Shown here: positions 56,283-64,000 of the stretch, in pieces
How positions within the stretch are numbered: the first letter of the stretch is position 1
Layout: the number at the start of each line of letters is the position of its first letter
NCBI RefSeq assembly: GCF_024449095.1
Contig: NZ_CP024627.1
Coordinates: forward strand, 744,001 to 808,000
Direction of reading: 5' to 3'
From: Vibrio coralliilyticus
GTDB lineage: Bacteria > Pseudomonadota > Gammaproteobacteria > Enterobacterales > Vibrionaceae
Length of the DNA stretch: 64,000 bases
The notes under the pieces: generated by a model
The model's database searches: none
What the model saw: the letters and a program-made list of their open reading frames with translations, nothing else
What the model was told of the DNA's origin: nothing
Translations under genes and position numbers: made by a program

Positions 56283-57110
56283 TTAAGCAGCTCGTCGCAA
56301 AATGTCATCGAGTAGCCGACTCGGAAGTAGCCGTTTCAGTACAGCAAAGACTTTTGTTGGAGTGGTAACGCGGTAGCGAATTTTCGGTTTATCTGATTCT
56401 AGAGCATGTAGGAGAGGGGCGATGCATGACTCGGCTGGTAGGACAAATGAGTTGTTCGATGATTCTTTTGTTAGCCTCTCTAACTGTTCTTGATATTGCT
56501 TTTGATGCACGCTTGAGTTGATATCAATCCATTTGGTAAAAGCTCGCAGGGCATTTTTTCTAAACTGGGTTTCTATCGGGCCGGGCTCGATCAAACAAAT
56601 CTCTATGCCGCTGCCTTTTAGCTCCAAGCGCAACGTATCAGTCCAGCCTTCTAATGCAAACTTAGATGCATTATAGGCTCCGCGATATTTCATTGCGGCA
56701 AAGCCTAAAACTGAGCTGTTCTGGACAATTCTCCCTTTGCCATTTTGGCGCATACTAGGCAGGACTTCTTGAACCAGTTGGTGCCAGCCAAAGAAGTTGG
56801 TTTCGAATTGCTCACGTAAAGCTTGTGTTGGCAGATCTTCTAAGGCTCCAGGTTGCCCGTATGCGCCATTATTGAACAAGGCATCCAACTGTCCATTCGT
56901 TAGCTCTAACGTTTGTTTCACTCCTTTGGAGATGCTGTTACTGTCGGTAAGGTCAAGTTGAATGCAGGTTAACCCTTCATTACGTAAGCGATCAACGTCA
57001 TCGGCGTGTCGACAGGATGCGATGACTTGATAGCCTTTTTGATGCAGTGCATGAGCACAAACGTGGCCGAGCCCCGTGGAACAGCCTGTGATGAGAATAG
57101 ATTGAGACAT
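56283..57110 (-). CDS. SDR family short-chain dehydrogenase/reductase
   Basis: 275 residues. Rossmann-fold classical SDR: glycine motif ITGCSTGLGHVCAHAL near the N-terminus, cofactor sequence SCRHADDVDRL, the NNGAYGQPG structural motif, and the catalytic YNASKFALEGW with Tyr and Lys. The C-terminal 60 residues are basic. Substrate is unknown; the family accepts alcohols and ketones with NAD(P)H. 44 bp separate it from the epimerase-like gene, so they may be one operon. Confidence 0.85.
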   Translation of the reverse strand: MSQSILITGCSTGLGHVCAHALHQKGYQVIASCRHADDVDRLRNEGLTCIQLDLTDSNSISKGVKQTLELTNGQLDALFNNGAYGQPGALEDLPTQALREQFETNFFGWHQLVQEVLPSMRQNGKGRIVQNSSVLGFAAMKYRGAYNASKFALEGWTDTLRLELKGSGIEICLIEPGPIETQFRKNALRAFTKWIDINSSVHQKQYQEQLERLTKESSNNSFVLPAESCIAPLLHALESDKPKIRYRVTTPTKVFAVLKRLLPSRLLDDILRRAA

Positions 57111-57154
57111 GAATTCCTTTCTTTTAGCTCGTAGAGATAAGCTAGAGTAAAAGA

Positions 57155-58069
57155 TTACTCGTGATGTTGTAATAGATTTTTTAGCGCAGGCTCTACTCGG
57201 GAGTAGCTAAAGCGAAACCCCAATTCGGTAAGCTTTTTGGGTTTGGCGCGAATACTGTCAAATAGGAGGGAAGAGCTTTCACCCATGACGAAACGAAGAG
57301 CCCATTTAGGGGTAAACAGAAAATGAGGTCGATTGAGGGACTTTGCCAATGTTTGGCTAAATTGCTTATTGGTCACTGGGTGAGGCGCGCATAGATTAAA
57401 CTCGCCGTGGGCATGTTCGGTTTCGAGTAAATAAACGATGCCTCGAACCATATCCAGCATGTGTATCCACGGCATGTATTGTTGACCACTGCCTATCGGC
57501 CCCCCTAAGCCCAACTTGTAGGGCAATAACATTTTGCCTAATGCGCCACCATCTTGCCCAAGTACAATACCAGTTCTTAAAATACAGACTCGGGTTGACT
57601 CTGAGCGAGCGCGATTGGCTATTTGTTCCCATTTTGCGCAGACATAATGAGGGAAACCTTCATGATGAACATGCAAAGCTTCATCGAATGGATGATCTTG
57701 TTGATCACCATAATAACCCACCGCAGAACCGCTGATGAGCACTGCTGGTGGGGAGGTGCTGGCGTGAATCAAATCAACGAGCTTTTCGGTGATACTCCAA
57801 CGGCTATGACAGATTTTCTCTTTCTGTTGCTTGCTCCAACGCTTGTCTGCAATGGGTTCTCCTGCAAGGTTGACAACAGCATCAAATTCATTGAGATCGC
57901 GGTACTGTTCTAGGCTGGAAATATAAGTGACATTGCCCAGATCCGCATGAGTAACTAAAGACTTTGCTTTAGCAGGGGAGCGAGTCAGTAAAACCACTTC
58001 GTAGGTTGTGAAGTGTTTCAGTAATTCCTTGCCAATAAAGCCAGTGCCACCAGTGAGTAGTACTTTCAT
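57155..58069 (-). CDS. TIGR01777-family NAD-binding epimerase-like protein (YfcH type)
   Basis: 304 residues. N-terminal Rossmann fold with VLLTGGTGFIGKELLKH, middle DAVVNLAGEPIADKRWSKQQK, ISGSAVGYYGDQ and the typical RTGIVLGQDGGALGKMLLPY. C-terminal half has EFNLCAPHPVTNKQFSQTLA and SLLFDSIRAKPKKLTELGFRF. This is the YfcH/SulA-like family; function unproven. SD GGAG precedes the ATG at 58069. The SDR gene follows directly. Confidence 0.88.
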   Translation of the reverse strand: MKVLLTGGTGFIGKELLKHFTTYEVVLLTRSPAKAKSLVTHADLGNVTYISSLEQYRDLNEFDAVVNLAGEPIADKRWSKQQKEKICHSRWSITEKLVDLIHASTSPPAVLISGSAVGYYGDQQDHPFDEALHVHHEGFPHYVCAKWEQIANRARSESTRVCILRTGIVLGQDGGALGKMLLPYKLGLGGPIGSGQQYMPWIHMLDMVRGIVYLLETEHAHGEFNLCAPHPVTNKQFSQTLAKSLNRPHFLFTPKWALRFVMGESSSLLFDSIRAKPKKLTELGFRFSYSRVEPALKNLLQHHE

Positions 58070-58299
58070 TCCGATCTCCTTTCAACCTCCATAAATGCCA
58101 TATAACTCAACAGACAAAAACGGTAATTCTAATAATTATAGCGAGTTAGCTGTAATTCGGATCACTGATTATGCAAAACTAATGATTATCACATAATTAA
58201 CATTTTGTGACTTTTCTTAGTCATCTCGCTATGCGAGTCACATCAAGTGCGCGATCCATTTGCCATCATGTCCAAGAACTTCACGGATAAGAGGTGTCT

Positions 58300-59034
58300 A
58301 TGCAAGCAATTGCCGCGCTGTTAAAAGCGTTTCTTGGCAGTTTACGAGACTTACTGCCCATTGTTGCTGTAATTGCTTTTTTCCAGTTAGTTGTGCTGCA
58401 AGAGCCGCTACCCAACATGCTCTCGATATTGTTTGGCCTAATGTTGGTCGTGATGGGATTAACCTTTTTTATCTTTGGGCTCGAGATGGGGTTGTTTCCG
58501 ATTGGAGAGTCGATGGCTCAAGCGTTTGCTCGAAAGGGGAGCGTCTTTTGGTTGATGATCTTTGCTTTCTGTTTAGGTTTTGGAACGACGGTTGCTGAAC
58601 CCGCTTTAACCGCGGTGGCGGGCGAGGCTGCAGAAGTTGCTGCAGAAGGTGGAATGATTGCGTCTGAAGCCGTAGCAATGGATGATTACGCAAATGGCCT
58701 ACGTTATACCGTTGCTTTATCCGTTGGGATTGCCATTATGCTCGGCGTGTTACGCATCCTAAAAGGCTGGTCGATCCAATACATGATTATTGGTGGCTAT
58801 GTTGGAGTTGTGGTGCTGACTATGTTTGCTCCTGAAAGCATTATTGGCGTTGCTTACGATTCTGGTGGAGTGACAACGTCAACCATAACCGTGCCTCTGG
58901 TAACCGCTTTGGGGGTCGGTTTGGCATCGGCGATTAAAGGGCGCAATCCAATGATCGATGGTTTTGGCTTAATTGCTTTTGCTTCATTACTGCCCATGAT
59001 GTTTGTCATGGTTTATGGGATGGTGGTGGCATGA
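58300..59034 (+). CDS. DUF1538 membrane protein A
   Basis: 244 residues from ATG 58300 (AAGAGG five bases upstream; the GTG at 58294 is inside the ribosome site). Six or seven hydrophobic segments. Conserved loop motifs: [34 protein letters not shown] and [20 protein letters not shown], all of the DUF1538 family, whose function is unknown. The SGGVTTS and AEP turns look like pore or substrate-site breaks. The gene overlaps its paralogue by 4 bp (ATGA), and a PII-like and a CBS gene follow. A transport role in the inner membrane is inferred. Confidence 0.85.
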   Translation: MQAIAALLKAFLGSLRDLLPIVAVIAFFQLVVLQEPLPNMLSILFGLMLVVMGLTFFIFGLEMGLFPIGESMAQAFARKGSVFWLMIFAFCLGFGTTVAEPALTAVAGEAAEVAAEGGMIASEAVAMDDYANGLRYTVALSVGIAIMLGVLRILKGWSIQYMIIGGYVGVVVLTMFAPESIIGVAYDSGGVTTSTITVPLVTALGVGLASAIKGRNPMIDGFGLIAFASLLPMMFVMVYGMVVA

Positions 59035-59825
59035 TTGAGTGGTCACATTTCTTTGATACTTTCTTAGGCACGATCAGTGACGTTATTCCGATTGCATCGA
59101 TCATTTTCGGCTTTCAGTTTGTCGTATTACGCCGTCCGGTGACCAATCTACCTAAAGTTTTGCTTGGCTTTGGTTATGTTATTTTGGGGCTATCTCTATT
59201 TCTTATTGGATTGGAGCTTGCACTGTTTCCTCTTGGGGAAACCATGGCTACACAGTTAACTGCTCCGTCGTTTTTGCAAGAATTCAGAACCAGCATATCG
59301 GGATCGATTGGTTGGCAGGATTACTATTGGGTATATTTATTTGCTTTCTGTATCGGCTTTAGTACCACGATTGCGGAACCATCTTTGATTGCCGTTGCGA
59401 TTAAAGCCAACCAAGTATCGGGAGGCTCAATAAGCGTGAATGGTTTACGCATCGCAGTGGCTTTAGGCGTGGCAATTGGTATTTCTTTAGGTAGCTATAG
59501 AATCGTAGTGGGGGATCCTATCCATTACTATATTATCGCTGGGTACATTATCGTTGTTATTCAAACTTTCTATGCCCCTAAGTTAATTGTCCCGCTTGCT
59601 TATGATTCTGGTGGTGTCACGACATCCACTGTTACTGTGCCTTTGGTCGCAGCTCTAGGTTTAGGGCTTGCTTCTACTGTTCCCGGTCGAAACCCCATGA
59701 TCGACGGCTTTGGTTTGATTGCCTTTGCCAGTTTATTCCCGATGATTTCTGTTATGGGCTATGCCCAAATCACTCGCTGGCTCAATAGAGATTCAGCGCA
59801 GGAGGATAGTGAAAATGCGCTTTAA
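59031..59825 (+). CDS. DUF1538 membrane protein B
   Basis: 264 residues, paralogous to the preceding gene: matching motifs [34 protein letters not shown] and [20 protein letters not shown]. It differs in a longer N-terminal region and in the loop [14 protein letters not shown]. Two related copies in tandem suggest a heterodimeric or twin-subunit channel or transporter. Overlaps the first gene by 4 bp and the PII-like gene by 11 bp, so the four genes are translationally coupled. Confidence 0.85.
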   Translation: MIEWSHFFDTFLGTISDVIPIASIIFGFQFVVLRRPVTNLPKVLLGFGYVILGLSLFLIGLELALFPLGETMATQLTAPSFLQEFRTSISGSIGWQDYYWVYLFAFCIGFSTTIAEPSLIAVAIKANQVSGGSISVNGLRIAVALGVAIGISLGSYRIVVGDPIHYYIIAGYIIVVIQTFYAPKLIVPLAYDSGGVTTSTVTVPLVAALGLGLASTVPGRNPMIDGFGLIAFASLFPMISVMGYAQITRWLNRDSAQEDSENAL

Positions 59826-60165
59826 ATTGATACTGGCTTTTGTTGAAGACAGTAAAACGGAGAAGGTTCTGGATGCGGCCCGAAATGCCGGTGCAACAGG
59901 AGCGACGGTGATCAACAACGCTAGAGGTGAAGGTTTGAATAAAAAACGCACCTTTTTTGGCCTGACGTTGGAAGTTCAAAAAGATGTGTTGCTGTTTGTC
60001 GTAGAGGAACACCTGTCGCGTCATATCCTAGAAACGATCAGTGATGTTGGTGAATTTGATTTGGAATCCGGACAAGGTATCGCTGTGCAGATCGATATTG
60101 AGGATGCTGTTGGTGTTGCGCACCAAGTAGAGAAGCTAACCAAGGTAGTAGAGGACGAACTATGA
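59815..60165 (+). CDS. PII-like signal protein (P-II family)
   Basis: 116 residues from ATG 59815 (GGAGG at 59801-59805, nine bases spacing); earlier in-frame codons lie inside the DUF1538-B gene. PII-like fold: [22 protein letters not shown], the T-loop region NARGEGLNKKRTFFGLTLEV and the SGQGIAVQIDIEDAVG stretch. The classical uridylylated tyrosine of GlnB/GlnK is absent from the T-loop. Expected role: nucleotide-sensing trimer that gates the membrane pair. The operon context with a CBS protein supports regulation by adenine nucleotides. Confidence 0.85.
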   Translation: MRFKLILAFVEDSKTEKVLDAARNAGATGATVINNARGEGLNKKRTFFGLTLEVQKDVLLFVVEEHLSRHILETISDVGEFDLESGQGIAVQIDIEDAVGVAHQVEKLTKVVEDEL

Positions 60166-60566
60166 GAGCTCAGGAAATAATCCGAGTGCGGGATGTTATG
60201 GCCAGTACTTATGTCATGATTGATGGTCTAACAACTGTTAGAGAAGGCATTCAGTTAGCGCGTAGTCATGAGGTTAAGGCTTTGGTGGTGAATAAGCGTC
60301 ACGATGATGATGAATATGGCTTAGTACTAATGAATGACATTGCGAAAAAAGTGCTGGCGAAAAATCGTTCACCAGATCGGATCAATATCTACGAAATCAT
60401 GACTAAACCCGCACTGTCTGTGGATCCCGAAATGAACGTCAAATATTGTGCTCGATTATTTGAGCGCTTTGGAATAAGTCGAGCGCCAGTAATTGAAAAT
60501 GGTCAGGTGATAGGAATGGTAAGCTACAACAATATTGTGATTAATGGTATGGCGAGAGATGACTAA
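60162..60566 (+). CDS. CBS-domain protein (CBS pair)
   Basis: 134 residues, two CBS motifs: RVRDVMASTYVMIDGLTTVRE (residues about 7-60) and IYEIMTKPALSVDPEMNVKY (about 76-132). CBS pairs bind adenine nucleotides such as AMP, ATP or c-di-AMP. Free-standing, without an enzyme domain, so it should act as a regulator. It overlaps the PII-like gene by 4 bp (ATGA), and is the last gene of the operon. Alternative: a partner of an unlinked transporter. Confidence 0.88.
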   Translation: MRAQEIIRVRDVMASTYVMIDGLTTVREGIQLARSHEVKALVVNKRHDDDEYGLVLMNDIAKKVLAKNRSPDRINIYEIMTKPALSVDPEMNVKYCARLFERFGISRAPVIENGQVIGMVSYNNIVINGMARDD

Positions 60567-60616
60567 CTCATATTGAGTCCGTACAATAGCCTCAGTTTTA
60601 TTGAGGAAATAATGTC

Positions 60617-61162
60617 GTGAAGTTGTTTTTTGCCTCAGACCTGCACGGAAGTTTGCCGGCAACAGAAAAAGTGCTCACTGAATTCGAAAATTCCGGAGCA
60701 CAACATCTAGTTTTATTGGGTGACCTTCTTAACCATGGACCGAGGAACCCCATTCCAGAGGGTTATAACCCTCCGGCAGTAGCTCAACGACTTAACCATT
60801 ATTCTGCGCAAATCATCGCTGTTAGAGGCAATTGCGACAGTGAAGTCGATCAGATGCTACTGTCTTTTCCAATGATGATGGATTATGCGTGGGTTTTATT
60901 AGAAACGGGTCAGCGTTTGTTTCTGACGCATGGCCATTTGTTTAATGCGGATAAAAGACCCACTCTGCAGCACGGTGATACAATCGTTCATGGCCATACG
61001 CATGTTCCTGTCTCTGAATGGCAAGGAGAGCAAATAATCTTTAACCCAGGCTCAGTGACCTTCCCGCGTAACGGCTTTGAGCCTAGTTTTGGTCTCTATG
61101 AAGAAGGGGAGTTAAAAGTCATCACCTTCGATGAGCAGTTGCTAGCCTCGGTAAAACTATAA
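60617..61162 (+). CDS. yfcE: Metallophosphoesterase YfcE
   Basis: 181 residues from GTG 60617; the ATG at 60612 stops after two codons. Calcineurin-like motifs: FFASDLHGSLPA with D8 and H10, LVLLGDLLNHGPRNP (GDxxNHGP), AVRGNCDSE (GNCD), FLTHGHLF and VHGHTHVPVSEW (HGHTH), and NPGSVTFPRNG. E. coli YfcE is a manganese phosphodiesterase of unknown cellular role. Independent of the DUF1538 operon by a 50-bp gap, although read-through is possible. Confidence 0.93.
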   Translation: MKLFFASDLHGSLPATEKVLTEFENSGAQHLVLLGDLLNHGPRNPIPEGYNPPAVAQRLNHYSAQIIAVRGNCDSEVDQMLLSFPMMMDYAWVLLETGQRLFLTHGHLFNADKRPTLQHGDTIVHGHTHVPVSEWQGEQIIFNPGSVTFPRNGFEPSFGLYEEGELKVITFDEQLLASVKL

Positions 61163-61168
61163 AGTCTG

Positions 61169-61186
61169 CCCGTGAAAGCGGGCACT
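61169..61186. terminator. Hairpin between yfcE and the SelW-like gene
   Basis: TGCCCG and CGGGCA with loop TGAAAG; T tract weak. Confidence 0.4.
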
Positions 61187-61188
61187 TG

Positions 61189-61467
61189 TTACTTACTGTC
61201 AGAGTGTCCTAGGTCTCTTTCAGGATCAATAATATCTCGGACTCTTTGTTTGAGTGTTTTCGCTTCTGGGAAGCCCCCATCTTGCTTTCTTTCCCAGATA
61301 AGCTGCTCATTACAGTGAATTTCAAAGCGGCCGCCCGTATCAGGGTGCAGAGAGACAGTTTCGATTTCTTCACTGAAGGTATGCAGCAATTCCTGAGATA
61401 ACCAAGTGGATCTCAACATCCAGTTACATTGGCGACAGTAATAAATATCAATTTTGGCTTTGTTCAT
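61189..61467 (-). CDS. SelT/SelW/SelH-like thioredoxin-fold protein (Rdx family)
   Basis: 92 residues from ATG 61467. Redox motif CRQC in IDIYYCRQCNWMLRSTWLSQ, the CxxC form where selenoprotein W has CxxU, and typical late GGRFEIHCNEQLIWERK and PEAKTLKQRVRD. Function: probably glutathione or peroxide linked redox. It follows the TauE/SafE permease gene by 6 bp and is in one operon with it. Cysteine replaces selenocysteine. Confidence 0.85.
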   Translation of the reverse strand: MNKAKIDIYYCRQCNWMLRSTWLSQELLHTFSEEIETVSLHPDTGGRFEIHCNEQLIWERKQDGGFPEAKTLKQRVRDIIDPERDLGHSDSK

Positions 61468-61473
61468 AATCAC

Positions 61474-62229
61474 TCACATTAATAACTTAATGCCAACCGC
61501 GAAGGTCAGCAATTCAAAACAAACCTTAATTACTTGATTACTATAACGAGTGGTTAGGTAAGCTCCTAGTCCGCCACCAAGGAAAGAACCGAGTAATAAG
61601 ATAGGCAACCATGGCCAATAAATGGGGGCACCAGCTTGGGTCACTGCAGCACCGCCTATTCCATTCCAAAACAAGCCGACGCATATCATGGTTAAAGCTA
61701 CAGCCTGTTTGTAGCTGTATCCAAACCAACGAACTAAGAATATGGTAACTAACAGCCCCGAACCGGCAGTGAGGGAGCCATTAATTATCCCAATAAAAAT
61801 GAGCCCTAACCCGCCCAATATCCAACCTCGAGCATGACGATTGATTGGAAGTTCTTGCTGACCTAGTTGCTTTTTGAAGCGAGAGTAAATACCTATCGCT
61901 AAAATCATCAGGCCCAGCATAGTTTCAGCAAGCGGTTCTGGAATCATTAGCACGATATTCGCACCGATGATGACCCCTACGCTACCGACAATAACTAAAA
62001 AGAAAGCGACTTTGATGTCTATGGTTCTTTGCTTGATATGAGTAAACGCTGCGCCGATACCCAGAGCAACACTTGCAACTTTATGAGTGGCTAGGGCGAC
62101 CGAAAAAGGTAAACCAAAGAAAATGAGCAATGGGAATTGCAGGAGTCCGGCCCCACCGCCAGACAGAGCAGCAAGCGTGTTTGAGATAAATGAGCCAATC
62201 AACAGCCCAATTGAGTGAATCCAATCCAT
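61474..62229 (-). CDS. TauE/SafE family sulphite/anion permease (DUF81)
   Basis: 251 residues with seven or eight hydrophobic segments, including IGSFISNTLAALSGGGAGLLQFPLLI at the start (GGGxG motif) and GLIFIGIINGSLTAGSGLLVTIFL, the paired half-repeat. These are the marks of the TauE/SafE family (PF01925), which exports sulphite or organosulphonates. The substrate is not visible. It is operonic with the SelW-like gene, which sits downstream on the minus strand. Confidence 0.88.
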   Translation of the reverse strand: MDWIHSIGLLIGSFISNTLAALSGGGAGLLQFPLLIFFGLPFSVALATHKVASVALGIGAAFTHIKQRTIDIKVAFFLVIVGSVGVIIGANIVLMIPEPLAETMLGLMILAIGIYSRFKKQLGQQELPINRHARGWILGGLGLIFIGIINGSLTAGSGLLVTIFLVRWFGYSYKQAVALTMICVGLFWNGIGGAAVTQAGAPIYWPWLPILLLGSFLGGGLGAYLTTRYSNQVIKVCFELLTFAVGIKLLM

Positions 62230-62246
62230 ATGATTTAGAGGAAGTT

Positions 62247-62268
62247 AGGGGAGCGTCATGCTCCCCTT
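62247..62268 (-). terminator. Terminator of toxRS
   Basis: AGGGGAGC and GCTCCCCT with loop GTCAT. It lies about 10 bp past the toxS stop. T tract on the minus strand is weak, so some read-through into the TauE gene is possible. Confidence 0.55.
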
Positions 62269-62277
62269 TGGTCGAAG

Positions 62278-62793
62278 TTAGTTAGAGAAAAGTACAGTAG
62301 AACCATGACTTAAGCTAGTTAGAAGCAACGTTTTCTCATTGACAATATCGATACGACGACTCTGTTGCGCATCCATTTTAAAGATCTGTGTGATGAGCTT
62401 GAGTTGGTCTGCAGTGAAATCTTTGCTTTGGGCTGAAGAAACATCTTTGAACTCGATGGGCGATACCAGCAAGTAGTTATCACTAATATCCCACTCGCCA
62501 GTTTCAGAAATGTTGATGATGTTTTCACTTTCTGTGTTGTTGGCATATAAGCGAACAGTAGCAACACGCATATAGCTACCATTAGGTAGGTATTTGACAT
62601 TAGACGTCACATCCACTTTACGAAGTGGGCCTACGGACTCTTCTTGGAGGCTGTCTGTTATCACGGTCACCATTTTCGATTGCCATTCTTTCGCTGTGAG
62701 TACTTGCTCAACTTTCAGATCACTTCCCCAGTAAAGCCAGCCACTCAATAGCGCTGATAGAGCAAGTAATCCAGCTGCAATTTTCTGATTCAT
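62278..62793 (-). CDS. toxS: ToxS, periplasmic effector of ToxR
   Basis: 171 residues from ATG 62793 (MNQKIAAGLLALSALLSGWL), inferred because the upstream frame overlaps toxR. Short cytoplasmic start, one membrane anchor (residues about 5-20), and a periplasmic domain with WQSKMVTVITDSLQEESVGP and MDAQQSRRIDIVNEKTLLL. ToxS stabilises ToxR through periplasmic contact. Length fits the V. cholerae protein (173). In one operon with toxR. Confidence 0.95.
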   Translation of the reverse strand: MNQKIAAGLLALSALLSGWLYWGSDLKVEQVLTAKEWQSKMVTVITDSLQEESVGPLRKVDVTSNVKYLPNGSYMRVATVRLYANNTESENIINISETGEWDISDNYLLVSPIEFKDVSSAQSKDFTADQLKLITQIFKMDAQQSRRIDIVNEKTLLLTSLSHGSTVLFSN

Positions 62794-62803
62794 ATCATTA
62801 TTC

Positions 62804-63658
62804 CTATTGGCAAACTTTACTGAGATCTTGTTGGTCAGCAAAAATACGAACCGTGATATTTTCACCTGAACTGTCTAGTGAATGAATGTAATTCAACACT
62901 AGTTGATTATTTTGACCACCCGTTGCAATCACTTCAACCGGAGCAACTGTCGCATGAGCAGAATTGTAGCGTTTTACGCACTGCTTAATGGATGGGTACC
63001 ATTGACTCAGATCAGGATGACTGATTGGGGTTTTGACTGGGATATTGTCGTAGACCGCAACCTGACGGAATTTAGATTCAGCGGGGTTGGTAAACAAAAT
63101 CACACAGAGAGGCAATAATATCGCCACAAACAGCATGATACGTATTGCCCATTTTGGTCTTGCTTTATTCTGAGTAGCAGTCTGTGGTGTTGGAGCTGCT
63201 ACCGGGAGGGGATTTATGTCAACTACCTGTGGCTCTGCCGTCAACTCATTCACCAGTTCTTCAGGCTCTTCTATCCTTTCTTCTACTGAAGATGTATCAC
63301 TATTCATAAACGGAGTAGTACGCTCAACAGGACAGATAAGTTGATAGCCGCGCTTTGGCACCGTTTTTACATACTGGGGGGATTTAGTTGAGTCCTGAAG
63401 CTGTTTACGCAAAGTTGATATGGCTTGAGTTAAGCTTGAGTCATCCACTTCGAAGCCTTGTTCGCGCCAAACAAAGTCATGCAGCTCATTACGGGATACG
63501 ATTTCATTAGGCTTTTCTGATAGTAAAAGCAGAATTCGGCTTTCATTACTTCCCAGACGAATGATTTCATTGTCGTTTAATTTGTCCACCAAAGAATTCG
63601 TATTGGGGTCAAAAGTGAATCTGTTAGCAAGATTGAACTTAGTGCCTATGTTACTCAT
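62804..63658 (-). CDS. toxR: Transmembrane transcription regulator ToxR
   Basis: 284 residues. Cytoplasmic winged-helix domain (GSNESRILLLLSEKPNEIVS, NELHDFVWREQGFEVDDSS and YVKTVPKRGYQLICPVERTT, residues about 15-115), an acidic linker, one membrane helix (WAIRIMLFVAILLPLCVILF near 171-190), and a periplasmic domain with two cysteines, in IKQCVKRYNS and at the end KVCQ, which form the regulatory disulphide in V. cholerae. ToxR activates ompU and virulence or stress genes and responds to bile. Divergent from htpG over 251 bp. Confidence 0.97.
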   Translation of the reverse strand: MSNIGTKFNLANRFTFDPNTNSLVDKLNDNEIIRLGSNESRILLLLSEKPNEIVSRNELHDFVWREQGFEVDDSSLTQAISTLRKQLQDSTKSPQYVKTVPKRGYQLICPVERTTPFMNSDTSSVEERIEEPEELVNELTAEPQVVDINPLPVAAPTPQTATQNKARPKWAIRIMLFVAILLPLCVILFTNPAESKFRQVAVYDNIPVKTPISHPDLSQWYPSIKQCVKRYNSAHATVAPVEVIATGGQNNQLVLNYIHSLDSSGENITVRIFADQQDLSKVCQ

Positions 63659-63805
63659 TAGATATGGCCATTATTGTTGTATAAGTTTCATCAGATGCGC
63701 AAATTCCCTGTTGCAGGGAGGTAACGTTTAGTTTTTTTGATTTTTTTAGAGGTGCAAGAATAGTCAAGATTATACCTAAAAAACACTGTTTTTATGATTT
63801 TTGAC

Positions 63806-63833
63806 CTTGAATTTACAATTGTCACCCTCATGT
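63806..63833 (+). promoter_or_regulatory. Sigma-32 promoter of htpG
   Basis: CTTGAAT at 63806-63812, a 13-bp spacer and CCTCATGT at 63826-63833 match the RpoH pattern. It lies about 75 bp before the htpG ATG. Confidence 0.7.
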
Positions 63834-63909
63834 TAGCTTGCAGGTTATATCAGTATCGACCTCGTTGACAATGTGGACGGTCGATAAATATAGATGTTAT
63901 GGAGTTAGC

Positions 63910-64000
63910 ATGAGCGATACAGCAACACAAAACAAAGAAACTCGTGGCTTTCAATCTGAAGTAAAACAGCTACTTCATTTAATGATTCATTCTCTTTATT
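63910..64000 (+). CDS. htpG: Chaperone protein HtpG (Hsp90), 5' end only
   Basis: The window ends 91 bases into the gene. The visible residues are [20 protein letters not shown] followed by [10 protein letters not shown], the conserved Hsp90 N-terminus, with GGAGT upstream of the ATG at 63910. HtpG works with DnaK in protein folding. It is divergent from toxR, the order found in V. cholerae. A sigma-32-type promoter lies upstream. Confidence 0.93.
   Translation, partial: MSDTATQNKETRGFQSEVKQLLHLMIHSLY

Overview
The window is a stretch of the main chromosome of a marine gamma-proteobacterium of the family Vibrionaceae, almost certainly a Vibrio. The best evidence is the toxR-toxS pair divergent from htpG at the right end, a tmRNA with the tag ANDENYALAA, the ssrA/smpB/ratA/rnfH/bamE/recN/nadK/grpE order shared with enteric bacteria, a GH20 chitobiase, a nagA/nagC/nagE locus and a competence-type minor pilin cluster. 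The species cannot be fixed from the sequence alone. No insertion sequence, prophage, integron or CRISPR array was seen; gene density is high and almost every transcription unit ends in a clear hairpin.

Layout. 1-3101: end of an MgtE magnesium channel, then a RimB-RimK-deacylase operon likely to modify ribosomal protein S6. 3212-9267: tmRNA, smpB, ratA-rnfH, bamE, recN (tandem LexA boxes), nadK, and grpE behind a sigma-32 promoter. 9550-14305: a dicarboxylate/amino-acid symporter inserted between grpE and dnaK-dnaJ, the latter behind two sigma-32-type promoters. 14353-17729: type IV minor pilins (one divergent, four in an overlapping operon, no pilY1). 18006-22129: AbgT transporter, tadA, an unrecognised 44-residue highly basic protein, mltF. 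22263-30710: purL, purMN and upp with PurR boxes, interleaved with small conserved unknowns (DUF3622, DUF4250, YaeP, YebE-like). 30771-34250: rluF, smrA, a DUF3149 miniprotein, tRNA-Pro with a decayed tRNA-like copy beside it, a TraB/GumN protein. 34652-53265: chitobiase, peptide transporter, asnB, cation/proton antiporter, nagC-nagA divergent from nagE, glnS, fur, a DUF4442 protein, a porin (possibly a chitoporin), an unusual lipoprotein and a small secreted protein. 53602-58069: NfeD-QmcA, CnoX-like YbbN, two short-chain dehydrogenase/epimerase-type proteins. 58300-60566: a tightly overlapping four-gene operon of two DUF1538 membrane proteins, a PII-like protein and a CBS protein. 60617-64000: yfcE, TauE/SafE permease with a SelW-like protein, toxS, toxR and the start of htpG.

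Themes that tie the genes together: protein quality control (grpE, dnaK, dnaJ, htpG, tmRNA/SmpB, CnoX), with 13-bp-spaced sigma-32 promoters at grpE, dnaK and htpG; chitin and N-acetylglucosamine use (chitobiase, NagE, NagA, NagC, possible chitoporin), with NagC-like palindromes and a CRP site; purine synthesis and salvage under PurR. The least understood part, and the best candidate for a new system, is the DUF1538-DUF1538-PII-CBS operon.
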